The notes beneath the pieces are model-generated. The model did not search any database. It had not been told where the DNA came from and saw only the letters and a list, made by a program, of their open reading frames with translations. This document shows positions 9,701 to 16,936 of a DNA stretch of 55,642 nt, one piece after another. Within the stretch, counting starts at the first letter, position 1; each line of letters opens with the position of its first letter. The stretch is from positions 1-55,642 of the forward strand of contig CACBYC010000008.1 of assembly GCA_902543405.1 (NCBI GenBank). The letters run 5' to 3'. This stretch comes from an uncultured Pelagibacteraceae bacterium (GTDB lineage Bacteria; Pseudomonadota; Alphaproteobacteria; Pelagibacterales; Pelagibacteraceae). The translations under genes were made by a program, and so were the position numbers.

Positions 9701-9885
9701 TCATCAACAATAGGAGCTGAGGCTGAAGCATATTCCACTTGAACTTGAACCACAGGGGGTTGCAGACCAGATGGGAGTTCTCTCACAGGTAACTTCGAAA
9801 AAACAAAAGTTCCGAAGACGACCAATATCAAGGATAGTACCCATGACAATGCAGGTCTCCTAATACTAACATCAGTTAAATACAT
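6775..9885 (-). CDS. RND-family efflux transporter permease (AcrB/MexF type)
   Basis: A 1036-residue inner-membrane pump of the hydrophobe/amphiphile efflux family, driven by the proton gradient. The N terminus LTDVSIRRPALSWVL is typical. Two repeated halves each have a large periplasmic loop and a membrane bundle. The proton-relay aspartate pair is in IGIITDDSVIM near residue 400; the second half has the matching IGISTKNSILIVDYA. It follows its adaptor gene by four bases. No outer-membrane TolC-type gene is in this window. Substrate unknown. Confidence 0.95.
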   Translation of the reverse strand: MYLTDVSIRRPALSWVLSLILVVFGTFVFSKLPVRELPSGLQPPVVQVQVEYASASAPIVDEEVTQVIEEVIGGAEGIKNIDAKSENGKSTINIEFDTDIDLDNAANDVRERVARIVGRLPAESEAPRILKQSAGFTTTMWLALSSETWSDLELGDYAERYLVDQFSSIKNVGRIRTGGLREQSIRVWIDPIKLAANNLTIQEVERSLRNENVRLPAGTLEAENIDLTINIDKSYNDLEKLKELPIKKAKDNIVRLSDIANLELGPVTEKVLFRAQSKGALNLKTMGIGIYARSGASTVELSKDVEKKIEEIKKTLPSDLNLEIAFNRATYIGEAINEVYKTLAIAFILVVIIIYLFLGNLKAVIVPAIALPVSLIATFLGLYIFDLSINIFVLLSFILAIGIITDDSVIMTDAIYRRIENGETPLVAAYRGSKQITFAIIATTLILVAVFLPLIFIEGIAGTLFKETAIALSFAIVVSSFVALTLSPMLGSKFLDKKKKSNFLTRGFDKFFQGFLKFYTETLGFWMNKKKTIITFIIFIIVASGGLYNYAKKELLPLEDRGVYLVIGFTDEGSSFQYTQKRAEDVEKRLIPLLDSDNSPYNRFLMIVPGFGSENSFLIISLLDNWKNRKQNSQTIMRQAIGKIVTVPQTLAFPISPQSIRVSSYNKPVQMVIYGNTYEELEQIQSQVIRMLRKNRNLSRLESDYSRNKPEVNIKINKNKAKDLGISTEAIGQTLETLYGGKTVTKFNKLGKEYPIILQQYLEDRKNKESLSKIFVRSEKTGNLVSLSNLVEFKEKGTASKLSRYNRQRAVTISANISEGYTLAEAIKYLEETMTNVAPDKQITWKGKSEELKETSNELYIIFALALLTAYLVMSATFNSFIHPFIIILTVPLAVFGGLIFILFLNSSINIFSQIALVILIGISTKNSILIVDYANQLRTKGKEIEKAVKEACSLRFRPIIMTSISTMIAMLPLVIGNIGPGAGEGSRLAVGATILGGMIISTFFTLYVTPTMYLTLAKNTRRIDAVDIELKKQLN

Positions 9886-9889
9886 TTAA

Positions 9890-10810
9890 TTATTTACTTT
9901 TTATTTTCTTTTTTTCCCAACTAGACTTACTTTTTTTTTCGCCATCTTTAATAGGTTTAATTTTTCCATTGGGTCTTACTTTTTTTAATCCTTCAGCAAC
10001 AACTATGTCGCCCTCGTTTAAACCAGACTCTACTTCAAGATAACCTTTGTTTCTGTTACCAACAGTAACCTCAACTCTTTTAGTTACATTCTCTTTATCT
10101 ACTTTATAAATATAAACTTTATTACCTTCTAAGATAACACTTGTATCTGGTATACCTAACGAAACTCTCTCATTATATTTTATTGTGACTTCCATTAAAG
10201 CACCAGGTAAAATCTCAGAATTTGAATTTTGCATTTTAACTCTAAGTCTTAAAGATCTGTTGCTAACATCAATTTTGCTAGCTAAGGAGTCTACTATTCC
10301 GTTATAAGTTTTATCTTTATTACCAGAAAATTTTACATCAACACCAAGTCCTTTTTTAACGAACGGTGCGAATACCTCTGGAACATCAACATCAATAAAT
10401 AAAGAAGATGCGTCCTCTATATCTATTACAACAGAACTTTCCGAAACATTAATATCATCAGAAAAGTTTCTTTTACCAATTACTCCATCGAAAGGTGCTA
10501 CTAAAGTTCTATTTTTTAATTTTGCGATAACATCACCAGACTTAACTTTAGTATTATATTTGATTTCTTCTAGAATTTCGTATTTTTCAATATTGTATGA
10601 CTGTGTTTTAATTGGAACGGCTGTTCCGAAGGTTTCAATGATATTTTGAAATTTTCTTTGCTCAACTGTTTTAACTATAATACCCGGTGGCGGTCTTTTG
10701 CTAAATTTCTTTTTAAAGTGGTTTCCAATCATTGTCCGGGCAATGATCACACCTGCAATAATTAGAAAAAAAATAACTATTATTGATGTTATTTTAGTAG
10801 ATCTTTTCAT
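9890..10810 (-). CDS. RND periplasmic adaptor subunit lacking the alpha-hairpin
   Basis: Membrane-fusion protein with an N-terminal anchor (residues about 8-26), a lipoyl domain, a beta-barrel and a C-terminal membrane-proximal domain (GLNEGDIVVAEGL). The first lipoyl half (VKSGDVIAKLKN, about 89-100) runs straight into the second (LVAPFDGVIG, 103-112). In ordinary adaptors a long coiled-coil hairpin separates these halves and contacts TolC. The length of 306 residues, against roughly 370-400 in the family, fits that loss. It is directly upstream of the pump gene. The family call is firm; the coupling partner is unclear. Confidence 0.9.
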   Translation of the reverse strand: MKRSTKITSIIVIFFLIIAGVIIARTMIGNHFKKKFSKRPPPGIIVKTVEQRKFQNIIETFGTAVPIKTQSYNIEKYEILEEIKYNTKVKSGDVIAKLKNRTLVAPFDGVIGKRNFSDDINVSESSVVIDIEDASSLFIDVDVPEVFAPFVKKGLGVDVKFSGNKDKTYNGIVDSLASKIDVSNRSLRLRVKMQNSNSEILPGALMEVTIKYNERVSLGIPDTSVILEGNKVYIYKVDKENVTKRVEVTVGNRNKGYLEVESGLNEGDIVVAEGLKKVRPNGKIKPIKDGEKKSKSSWEKKKIKSK

Positions 10811-10812
10811 TT

Positions 10813-11628
10813 TTATATTCTTCCATATTCAGCCCATGAACCATCATAAACCGTAGGAGAATATGTATTATTTACTAGGGAATATGCAAGACCTAAAACA
10901 CATGCTGTTATACCAGATCCACATGAAAAAACTCTTTTATCATCATTTAAATCAATAATTTCGCTGAACTTTTTTGAGATCTCACTTACCTCTTTAAAAG
11001 TGTTGTCTGGGCTATTTATAATTTCTTTAAATGGAAGACATACAGAGTTTGGAATAGATCCACTCCTCACATTCTTCCTGGGATCTGGAACACTTCCATT
11101 AAATCTTTCCTTACTTCTAGCATCGATTACAGTAAAATTTTTTTTTTCAATATTTTCATTTATTTCAAAAATATTTTTTACCATATTTTTATTTTCTGTT
11201 GCTCTGTAGGTTGACTTTTTTAAAATTGTCTTTTCACTTGTTATTTTCCTATTTTCAATTAACCATTTTTTTAAACCACCATCTAAAACACTTACTAGGT
11301 GTTTATCATGACCAAAATAAATAAAATTGTACCAACCCCTACAAGAACTTAAGACATCAGAGTTATCATAAATTACAATTCTATCTGTATTTGATATGCC
11401 CATTGAAGATACTATCTCTTCCCATTTCTCTTTTGAAGGAAGCATGTGAGGTAAATCTGTATCTTGATCTGAGTTTTTGTCTAAGTCAAAAAAAATTGCA
11501 CTAGGAATATGATTTTTAGAATACTCCTCTTTAGGATTTCTATCAATTCCTGGCATATGCCATGAGCAGTCAATTATTTTGACATTACTTAAATTATTTT
11601 CTAACCAATCTGATGTAACAAGTGACAT
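10813..11628 (-). CDS. sseA: 3-mercaptopyruvate/thiosulfate sulfurtransferase
   Basis: Two tandem rhodanese domains in 271 residues: an inactive N-terminal domain (residues about 1-125) and a catalytic C-terminal one. The active loop CGSGITA carries the persulfide Cys at 236 and matches the SseA-type mercaptopyruvate sulfurtransferase signature. It moves sulfur from 3-mercaptopyruvate to acceptors such as cyanide or thiols. It sits between msrA (one base away) and the RND adaptor (two bases away) on one strand, so the four genes are probably one transcript. Confidence 0.9.
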   Translation of the reverse strand: MSLVTSDWLENNLSNVKIIDCSWHMPGIDRNPKEEYSKNHIPSAIFFDLDKNSDQDTDLPHMLPSKEKWEEIVSSMGISNTDRIVIYDNSDVLSSCRGWYNFIYFGHDKHLVSVLDGGLKKWLIENRKITSEKTILKKSTYRATENKNMVKNIFEINENIEKKNFTVIDARSKERFNGSVPDPRKNVRSGSIPNSVCLPFKEIINSPDNTFKEVSEISKKFSEIIDLNDDKRVFSCGSGITACVLGLAYSLVNNTYSPTVYDGSWAEYGRI

Positions 11629-11629
11629 T

Positions 11630-12073
11630 CTATCTTTTTTCTAGATACTTCTGATGATATTCTTCAGCAGTGCAGTAATTTTTCAACTCGGATAGCTTAG
11701 TTACAACTTTTCCAGATAACCTTAAATTTTCTTTGTCGATTACTTTTTGAGCAATATGTTTTTGTTCATCATTAAGGTAAAATATCTCACTTCTGTATTG
11801 TGTTCCAAAATCAGGACCTTGAGAGTTTAGTGTAGTTGGATCATGAAATTCAAAAAATTTCTTAATTATTTCTTCGTATGTAATAACTTTAGGATCAAAT
11901 TCTAATTTTACAGCTTCAGCATGATTAGTTGTTCCTGTACAAACTTCTCTATAATTTGTATTTGGACTGTTTCCCCCGCAATATCCAACCTCTGTTCTGT
12001 AGATGCCATCTAATTGTCCATATTTTTTTTCTGGACCCCAGAAACATCCTAAAGCTAAAACTGCTATTTCCAT
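11630..12073 (-). CDS. msrA: Peptide methionine-S-sulfoxide reductase MsrA, short form
   Basis: Repairs methionine-S-sulfoxide in proteins with reducing power from thioredoxin. The catalytic motif GCFWG has Cys at residue 10; YREVCTGTTNHAEAV and FGTQYRSEIF are further family motifs. It ends at EEYHQKYLEKR (147 residues), so it lacks the C-terminal tail with resolving cysteines seen in longer enzymes. Cys134 in KNYCTAEEYH might act as the resolving residue. First gene of the msrA-sseA-RND run, divergent from the EamA gene across only 34 bases. Confidence 0.93.
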   Translation of the reverse strand: MEIAVLALGCFWGPEKKYGQLDGIYRTEVGYCGGNSPNTNYREVCTGTTNHAEAVKLEFDPKVITYEEIIKKFFEFHDPTTLNSQGPDFGTQYRSEIFYLNDEQKHIAQKVIDKENLRLSGKVVTKLSELKNYCTAEEYHQKYLEKR

Positions 12074-12094
12074 AGATTAATGTTATAATAATAA

Positions 12095-12100
12095 TATAAT
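12095..12100 (+). promoter_or_regulatory. Candidate -10 element of the EamA transporter gene
   Basis: A perfect TATAAT ends seven bases before the ATG at 12108, so transcription would start at or next to the start codon. The whole divergent gap with msrA is 34 bases (12074-12107). It also holds TATAAC on the other strand, eight bases from the msrA start. No -35 match was identified, and AT-rich sequence gives such hexamers by chance. Confidence 0.35.
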
Positions 12101-12107
12101 CTAATCC

Positions 12108-12989
12108 ATGCTATCTAGAAATCAATTAGGCTTTTTGTACATGTTTTTGTCTGTGTTTGCATTTTCAATGATGGATGTACTTGTTAAGTGGTCTGATAAT
12201 TATCCTGTTGGTGAAGTTCTTTTTTTTAGAGGAATTTGTGGACTAATACCTATATTTTTTTTAATACCAAAAGAAAACTACTCAAATTTTTATAAAACAG
12301 ATCGACCTAAATTACATTTTTTTAGATGTGCTGCGGGATTAATGGCAATAGTATCAGTATTTATTGCACTAAGAAATTTACCACTTGCAACCGTAGTAGG
12401 TATTTCTTTTGCAGCACCGATTTTTGCAACAATTTTATCTATTTATTTTTTGTCAGAAAAAATCGGTAAGTATCGTTGGTTAGCAGTTTTAATTGGTTTT
12501 CTTGGAGTAATAATTATTACACAACCAGGTATCTCGAATTTAAATTTTTATTATATTTATCCAATAATTTTTTGTTTAGGAATGTCATATGTAGCAATTG
12601 CTATCAGACAGCTATCTACATCCGAACCAGTTTGGCTTATTTCTTTTTATTTTTCAGTAGCGATATCTATTTTAGGTTTGTTTACAATTCCATTTGGATG
12701 GGTAATGCCTTCATTAATAGATTTTATTCTTTTGTGTATGATTGGTTTGCTTGGAGGTATTGCTAATTTACTACTTGGACAATCTTATAAACTTTCAGAA
12801 GTTTCTTTAGTTACTCCGCTCAAGTATTTAAGCTTAGTATTTGCAATTGTATTTGGTTATTTTATTTGGAATGAAATACCATCTTTTAAAACTTTATTGG
12901 GTTCATTACTTGTAGTGTTATCCTCATTAATTATATTTAGAAGAGAAATTTATTTAAAAAAACCAAATTTAATTTTTAAAAATGAGTAA
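12108..12989 (+). CDS. EamA/DMT-superfamily transporter
   Basis: An inner-membrane protein of 293 residues with about ten predicted helices in two repeated EamA halves. Typical elements are the N-terminal MLSVFAFSMMDVLVKW-type helix, FFRGICGLIPIFFL, and the repeat boundary before ISNLNFYYIYPIIF. Family members export or import amino acids, nucleobases or other metabolites; nothing here shows the substrate. Its last eight bases overlap the glycosylase gene. The leader is only a few bases long if the TATAAT before it is the promoter. Confidence 0.87.
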   Translation: MLSRNQLGFLYMFLSVFAFSMMDVLVKWSDNYPVGEVLFFRGICGLIPIFFLIPKENYSNFYKTDRPKLHFFRCAAGLMAIVSVFIALRNLPLATVVGISFAAPIFATILSIYFLSEKIGKYRWLAVLIGFLGVIIITQPGISNLNFYYIYPIIFCLGMSYVAIAIRQLSTSEPVWLISFYFSVAISILGLFTIPFGWVMPSLIDFILLCMIGLLGGIANLLLGQSYKLSEVSLVTPLKYLSLVFAIVFGYFIWNEIPSFKTLLGSLLVVLSSLIIFRREIYLKKPNLIFKNE

Positions 12990-13605
12990 ACCCCCGATTT
13001 ATTGGTCAAAGGCAGTAAAGTTTCTTTCTAAAGACAAGATAATGAAAAAACTTATTTCTAAATATAAAGATAAAACCTTAACAACAAGAAAAGATATTTT
13101 TTTATCTCTATGTAAAAGTATAATAGGACAACAGATAAGTGTTGCTGCAGCAAATTCTGTATTTTTAAAGTTTAAAAAAGAATGTAGAGGAAAGATTAAT
13201 CCAAAAGTAGTTAATACTATTACCTCGGCTCGGTTGAAAAAATGTGGATTAAGCAGACAAAAAGTTAGGGGAATTAAAGAGTTAGCAAAAAAATTTGTAA
13301 ATAAAACTTTTAATCCAAGAATTATAAAAAAAATGGGTGACGAGGAGGCAATTCTTTATTTATCTGAGTTAAGACAAATAGGTAGATGGTCTGCAGAGAT
13401 GATATTACTATTTACTTACAATAGATCTAATATATGGCCTGTTCAAGATATTGGTTTACTTAGAGCTATTTCAAACAATTATAGAAAAAGCTATTTACCA
13501 CCCATGAGCTATGTAAATCGATTGAAAAAGAGGTTTTCTCCATATTGTTCAGTAGCTACTTGGTATTTATGGCGCTCCATAGACGATGAGCCTATACAAT
13601 ATTAA
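12982..13605 (+). CDS. AlkA-like DNA-3-methyladenine glycosylase II (HhH-GPD)
   Basis: Base-excision-repair glycosylase removing alkylated purines. The 207-residue protein is the HhH-GPD core without AlkA's N-terminal mixed domain. It has IIGQQISVAAANSVF (about 47-61), a helix-hairpin-helix at RQIGRWSAEMI (131-141) and catalytic Asp156 in WPVQDIGLL. There is no C-terminal iron-sulfur cysteine set, which argues against MutY or Nth. It overlaps the transporter upstream and meets a DUF1330 gene tail to tail with a four-base TTAA stop overlap. Confidence 0.9.
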   Translation: MSKPPIYWSKAVKFLSKDKIMKKLISKYKDKTLTTRKDIFLSLCKSIIGQQISVAAANSVFLKFKKECRGKINPKVVNTITSARLKKCGLSRQKVRGIKELAKKFVNKTFNPRIIKKMGDEEAILYLSELRQIGRWSAEMILLFTYNRSNIWPVQDIGLLRAISNNYRKSYLPPMSYVNRLKKRFSPYCSVATWYLWRSIDDEPIQY

Positions 13606-13889
13606 GCACCTTCAACTATCTGATGATGTCTTACTGCATGCCCTTTAATAACGTCTAGCGCTTCTTGATATTCAGGGGAATCATAAAATTTTATTGCTGT
13701 GTTGTAATCTGGAAATTCAACTACAGTTGTTCTTGGAGAGTTTATTCCCTCATTTGTTCTATTTTTTCCACCTCTAATTATAAATATCCCTGAGTATTTA
13801 TCTGCAGCAATCTTGGCTTTTAGTGCATATTCCTTTAATTTTTCCTCACTGTTAATTTTTTCCCACACACAAACTATGTAACCTTTCAT
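13602..13889 (-). CDS. DUF1330 family protein (copy 1)
   Basis: A 95-residue ferredoxin-like (dimeric alpha+beta barrel) protein of the DUF1330 family, recognised by GIFIIRGGKN, TTVVEFPDYNTAIKFYDSPEYQ and the His-rich end AVRHHQIVEGA. The function of the family is unknown. It is 42 bases from a second DUF1330 gene on the same strand. Its leader carries GGAAAG five to ten bases before the start. Confidence 0.88.
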   Translation of the reverse strand: MKGYIVCVWEKINSEEKLKEYALKAKIAADKYSGIFIIRGGKNRTNEGINSPRTTVVEFPDYNTAIKFYDSPEYQEALDVIKGHAVRHHQIVEGA

Positions 13890-13931
13890 AACTTTCCTTT
13901 GTTTATCATTATATAATCAATTTTTACTTTA

Positions 13932-14234
13932 TCAAATTTGTTCTTGTTCTACTCCTTCAACAATAAACATTATTCTCTTAGTTGTATCTTCAGCATGAGT
14001 CCAAGCAGACTTATATTCAGTTGACTCATGGCATGATATAGCATTATTGTAAGTCGGAAACTCCCATATTACAGTACGCACAACGTTTGGGCCGCTAAAT
14101 GACTTTAATTTTCCACCTCTTACCACTGGTTTCCCTCCAAAACTTTTTATTATAGGAACAGCCTTTTCTCCATATTTTTTTAAGTTATCCTGGCTTGAGA
14201 TTTCTAAGTATAGACTTATCCAATAAGTTTTCAT
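13932..14234 (-). CDS. DUF1330 family protein (copy 2)
   Basis: A 100-residue paralog of the adjacent gene: GGKPVVRGGKLKS, RTVIWEFPTYNNAISCHESTEYK and a C-terminal IMFIVEGVEQE align with copy 1. Copy 2 has a different stretch where copy 1 has its AVRHHQ histidines, so the copies may differ in ligand. The start is preceded by AAAAGGATAAAT, a reasonable Shine-Dalgarno site. Divergent from the phosphoribosyltransferase gene with a 43-base gap. Function unknown. Confidence 0.87.
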   Translation of the reverse strand: MKTYWISLYLEISSQDNLKKYGEKAVPIIKSFGGKPVVRGGKLKSFSGPNVVRTVIWEFPTYNNAISCHESTEYKSAWTHAEDTTKRIMFIVEGVEQEQI

Positions 14235-14277
14235 ATTTATCCTTTTTTAATATTTTTATTTATGATACCAAATTTTT

Positions 14278-14802
14278 ATGGCTGATAAATTAATAATTAC
14301 TTATGAAGAATATAAAAAGGTAGTCGAAAAACTTGCTTTAGAAATTGAAAAAAAATATAAGCCAACAGTATTAGTTGGTATCATGAGAGGTGCAGCTCCA
14401 ATTATAGATATTTTATCTAGAATTTTTAAATTACCTACTGCTTATGTTGTAATTCAAAGTTACTCCGGTGATACTGTACAAGATAAACAAGGGGAGCTAA
14501 TATTTGCAAGAGATATAAGTGCAATTGCAACTAACGAAGATTTTAAAAATGTATTGTTAGTAGATGATCTATCAGACACAGGACTAACTTTAAATAAAAG
14601 TATAGAGTGGCTTAAAGAATATGAACCTGTTAAGGAACACATAAGTGAAATTAAAACAGCATGTCTTTGGAAAAAAAAATCTTCCATTTTTACACCAGAT
14701 TTTTGTCCAATTTTATTAGATAATGATCCATGGATTGTTCAACCATCAGAGTATTATGATGAAATCGATATTGATGGCTTGAAAAAAAAGTATTATAAGT
14801 AA
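14278..14802 (+). CDS. Purine phosphoribosyltransferase (xanthine/guanine/hypoxanthine type)
   Basis: A 174-residue type I phosphoribosyltransferase that joins a nucleobase to PRPP. The PRPP-binding motif LLVDDLSDTGLT is at residues 93-104, and VGIMRGAAPII near the start supplies the PP loop. The C-terminal DPWIVQPSEY resembles the base-binding WIEQPW of E. coli Gpt, which suggests a 6-oxopurine. It ends 48 bases from a convergent BMP-type ABC transporter operon, so transporter and salvage enzyme may share a substrate. A TATGAT at 14261-14266 could be its -10. Confidence 0.85.
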   Translation: MADKLIITYEEYKKVVEKLALEIEKKYKPTVLVGIMRGAAPIIDILSRIFKLPTAYVVIQSYSGDTVQDKQGELIFARDISAIATNEDFKNVLLVDDLSDTGLTLNKSIEWLKEYEPVKEHISEIKTACLWKKKSSIFTPDFCPILLDNDPWIVQPSEYYDEIDIDGLKKKYYK

Positions 14803-14804
14803 AA

Positions 14805-14828
14805 AAAGGCCAGACTAAGCTGGCCTTT
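14805..14828. terminator. Bidirectional intrinsic terminator
   Basis: A perfect nine-base-pair hairpin, AAAGGCCAG (14805-14813) pairing with CTGGCCTTT (14820-14828), with a six-base loop. A-tracts on the left and T-rich sequence on the right give U-runs in both directions. It lies between the convergent phosphoribosyltransferase and BMP genes and would terminate both. Confidence 0.9.
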
Positions 14829-14850
14829 AATTTTAATTTTTAATAGAGTT

Positions 14851-15915
14851 TTATTGAGGAATATCTCCTTCTACTCCCTTAACGTAAACATTCATTCCAG
14901 CTAGCATTCCATCGTCTGCTACTGCACCTTCTGCTACAAGAATATTTCCTTTTTGATCATAAATTGGACCAGTAAATGAGTGAGCTTTTCCTGAAGCTAA
15001 GTCTTTTTGAAGTTGCTCTACTTCTTTTATTAAATCATCGCCCATTGCAGAATTGTATGGAGCCATTGCTACCATTCCTTCTTTTAACCCATGCCAAGTA
15101 TCTTGTTGTTTCCAAGTACCATCTCTTGCTGCAATTGATCTTTCCACATAGTAAGGCGCCCAATCATCAATAATTGAAGTTAATATAGATTTTGGGGCAA
15201 ATCTTTGCATGTCACTTGCTTGACCAAAAGACCAAACTCCTGCTTTTTCAGCAACTTGTACCGGAGCAGTACTGTCAGTATGTTGCATAATTATATCTGC
15301 ACCTTGATCAATCAAAGCTTGAGCTGCTTCAGACTCTTTTCCTGGATCATACCAAGTAAAAACCCAAACAATTTTTGTCTTAATATCGGGATTTACTTTT
15401 TGCGCAGCTAATGTCATTGCATTAATACCTCTTATAACTTCTGGAATTGGAAAAGAAGCTATGTATCCAATAGTGTTTGTTTTTGTCATTTTGCCAGCCA
15501 TGTGTCCTAACAAAGTTCTTCCTTCATAAAATCTTGCAGAATAAGTAGCAACATTTGAATGCTCTCTTTTGTAACCAGTTGCATGTTCAAATTTTACATT
15601 TGGAAAATCTTTTGCAACTTTGTTTGTTGGATCCATATATCCGAAACTAGTAGTGAATATAAGATCATGACCAGATTGAGCCAATTGTCTTATCACTCTT
15701 TCAGCATCCGCACCCTCAGGCACGCTTTCTACATAAGTTGTTTTTATTCCAGCTGCTTCTACTGCTTTTCTTCCTTCGTCATGTTGGTATGTCCAACCAT
15801 GGTCCCCAGTTGGACCAACATAAACAAAACCAACTTTAAATTCTGCATTTGCATTTAAGCTAAAGCCAAGCACAAATAATACAGAAATTAAACTTCTTAA
15901 AAATAGTTTATACAT
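14851..15915 (-). CDS. BMP-family substrate-binding protein of a nucleoside/purine ABC transporter
   Basis: A 354-residue periplasmic binding protein with a cleavable signal (residues 1-24, ending ANA before EFKVGF). The mature start VGFVYVGPTGDHGWTYQHDEG is typical of the Med/PnrA (basic membrane protein) family that binds nucleosides. There is no lipobox, so it is a soluble periplasmic form. A good ribosome site (AAGGGGAA) precedes the ATG. It is the last gene of the four-gene transporter set; the ligand (purine or nucleoside) is inferred from family and context. Confidence 0.9.
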   Translation of the reverse strand: MYKLFLRSLISVLFVLGFSLNANAEFKVGFVYVGPTGDHGWTYQHDEGRKAVEAAGIKTTYVESVPEGADAERVIRQLAQSGHDLIFTTSFGYMDPTNKVAKDFPNVKFEHATGYKREHSNVATYSARFYEGRTLLGHMAGKMTKTNTIGYIASFPIPEVIRGINAMTLAAQKVNPDIKTKIVWVFTWYDPGKESEAAQALIDQGADIIMQHTDSTAPVQVAEKAGVWSFGQASDMQRFAPKSILTSIIDDWAPYYVERSIAARDGTWKQQDTWHGLKEGMVAMAPYNSAMGDDLIKEVEQLQKDLASGKAHSFTGPIYDQKGNILVAEGAVADDGMLAGMNVYVKGVEGDIPQ

Positions 15916-15933
15916 TTGATTTCCCCTTTAAAT

Positions 15934-15962
15934 TTAATTTTGTGATACTACAAACTAGTCAA
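15934..15962 (-). promoter_or_regulatory. Possible internal promoter for the binding-protein gene
   Basis: The 88-base gap after the upstream permease is the largest in this operon. On the minus strand it holds TTGACT (15962-15957) with AT-rich -10-like sequence 16-18 bases on, and just upstream an AU-only dyad ending in a long T-run. The layout would allow the binding protein to be made in excess of the membrane parts. Pattern only. Confidence 0.25.
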
Positions 15963-16003
15963 TATTCTAATAAAAAAAAATATTTATTTTGGAATAGCTA
16001 ACA

Positions 16004-16936
16004 TCACTTTTCCTTATAGAAGATTTGTCCCAGCGAAGTTGGTGTATTCAGTTTTATTTTTCTACTATCACGAGAAATTACAACTAAAACTATTATTGTC
16101 ATGATGTAAGGTAATGCACTTAATAATTGAACTGGAATTCTTAAGCCCACTGCCTGCATATGTAATTGTAAAATTGTAATTCCACCAAATATTAATGCAC
16201 CTATTAGAACTTTTATTGGACTCCATGTGGCAAAGACTACTAAAGCTAGTGCAATCCATCCTCTACCCCCTGTCATATTCTCAATCCATTGAGGAGTGTA
16301 TATTAATGACAGGTATGCACCTGCCAATCCACACATTGCGCCTCCATAAAGAATGCAACTATATCTTACTAATGTAACATTAATCCCTTGATTAGAAGCC
16401 GAAGTCGGCGAGTCCCCAACGGCCCTTATAATCAAACCAGTTTTAGTTTTTTTCAAAAAATAATTTGTTAAAAAAGGTAATCCAAATGCAAAATATAATA
16501 TAATTGAATGACCAAAGAATATAGGACCCAAAAATGGAATACTTTCTTTTAAATTAACGAATAATAATGGAAATTCCTTTCCTGGAATTCCAACAAAATT
16601 CTTACCTATCATCGCTGACATTCCAATACCAAAGATAGTTAACGCTAGACCTGTGGCAACATGATTTGTAAGGAGTGATTGGGTAAGTAGTCCAAAAATA
16701 AGAGATATAATTAAACCTGAAAGCATAGAGCCTATTACTGCAAAAAATAAATTACCAGTCACTATCATTAAAGCAAATCCAGAAATTGCTCCAATGATCA
16801 TCATTCCTTCTACCCCAAGATTTAAAACACCAGATCTCTCCGTTATTAATTCCCCAGATGCAGCAAGTATTAAAGGAACTGATGATGCCATGATGGCACC
16901 AATCAAAATACCTATAAAATTTAAATCAAAGCTCAT
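16004..16936 (-). CDS. ABC transporter permease 2 (BMP-type nucleoside system)
   Basis: A 310-residue membrane protein with about eight to nine helices of the branched-chain/sugar permease superfamily. ASSVPLILAASGELITERSGVLNLGVEGMM at its start is the hallmark of the YufQ/NupQ type, and GGRGWIALALVVFATW with a following GAL-type loop near the end is the ATPase contact region. It overlaps permease 1 by 11 bases. The two permeases are expected to form a heterodimer. Confidence 0.93.
   Translation of the reverse strand: MSFDLNFIGILIGAIMASSVPLILAASGELITERSGVLNLGVEGMMIIGAISGFALMIVTGNLFFAVIGSMLSGLIISLIFGLLTQSLLTNHVATGLALTIFGIGMSAMIGKNFVGIPGKEFPLLFVNLKESIPFLGPIFFGHSIILYFAFGLPFLTNYFLKKTKTGLIIRAVGDSPTSASNQGINVTLVRYSCILYGGAMCGLAGAYLSLIYTPQWIENMTGGRGWIALALVVFATWSPIKVLIGALIFGGITILQLHMQAVGLRIPVQLLSALPYIMTIIVLVVISRDSRKIKLNTPTSLGQIFYKEK

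Noticed and set aside
14976..15858. Several plus-strand frames of 65-99 codons inside the BMP binding-protein gene
   Set aside because: All lie opposite a well-supported secreted binding protein; translations resemble no family and have biased composition typical of shadow frames.
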